Part shown: positions 63,891-64,000 of the stretch, in pieces | Layout: each line of letters opens with the position of its first letter | Numbering within the stretch: the stretch's first letter is position 1 | Assembly (NCBI GenBank): GCA_030323885.1 | Contig: CM059194.1 | Location: 27,872,363 to 27,936,362 of the forward strand | Reading direction: 5' to 3' | DNA: 64,000 bases | Source of the DNA: Branchipolynoe longqiensis | Lineage: Eukaryota; Annelida; Polychaeta; Phyllodocida; Polynoidae | The notes under the pieces: model-generated | What the model was told of the DNA's origin: nothing | The model's input: the letters and a program-made list of their open reading frames with translations, nothing else | Database searches by the model: none | Program-made: the position numbers and the translations under genes

Positions 63891-64000
63891 CTGGATACGC
63901 CAATTTAAACCAGTTAAACTTCACAACGCTGACAGCTTGACAAGTTGCATTTCGACAATGGCAGGGTCCGTAGACATGTGAAGATATGGAATTCAATGCT

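Overview
The window is eukaryotic nuclear DNA, most likely from a marine invertebrate such as a mollusc-like lophotrochozoan or amphioxus. The phylum cannot be fixed from sequence alone. The evidence is GT-AG introns, two recognisable animal genes, tRNA-derived SINEs, Harbinger, piggyBac-like and pogo-like DNA transposons, Ty3/gypsy and Ngaro-like retroelements, and RNase H-bearing non-LTR elements. Only two host genes are supported: TP53RK (PRPK/Bud32 kinase; + strand, two coding exons, 49438-50720) and the last two coding exons of an LPCAT1/2-like acyltransferase gene (- strand, 62823-63890, continuing off the right edge).

Left part (1-5577): a PIF/Harbinger transposon region. It holds a broken nuclease gene, an apparently intact four-exon Myb/SANT-like accessory gene on the - strand, and the C-terminal end of a second Myb-like gene on the + strand at the window edge. 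Next come a solo LTR inserted in a SINE, a nested pogo-like MITE and a dead non-LTR reverse transcriptase fragment. At 8274-11304 lies a very GC-rich element whose direct repeats are in the split A1-ORF-B1-A2-B2 order of Ngaro-type tyrosine-recombinase retrotransposons. A degraded relative of ordinary base composition follows at 12071-12740.

Middle (12.9-38 kb): a dense mosaic of SINEs and non-autonomous DNA transposons. One MITE family of about 350 bp with TTAA flanks occurs at least ten times. A 2.86-kb fold-back-like element (17236-20093) interrupts a SINE with a CCGG target duplication and carries two kinds of tandem arrays. Several insertions can be dated relative to each other from target-site duplications.

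Right-middle (38.2-48.0 kb): a decayed Ty3/gypsy element is interrupted by an RNase H-bearing non-LTR copy, by a 75-bp fragment of TP53RK exon 1 and by a satellite-like array. It is followed by a young Ty3/gypsy element on the - strand with 132-bp LTRs differing at one base. That element needs a -1 shift between gag and protease, has one in-frame TAA between protease and RT, and seems to lack a few integrase residues.

Right part (48-64 kb): TP53RK, lower-density repeats, a 561-bp Harbinger-type MITE, microsatellites, and the 3' end of the LPCAT-like gene. No rRNA gene, credible functional tRNA gene or CRISPR array was seen.
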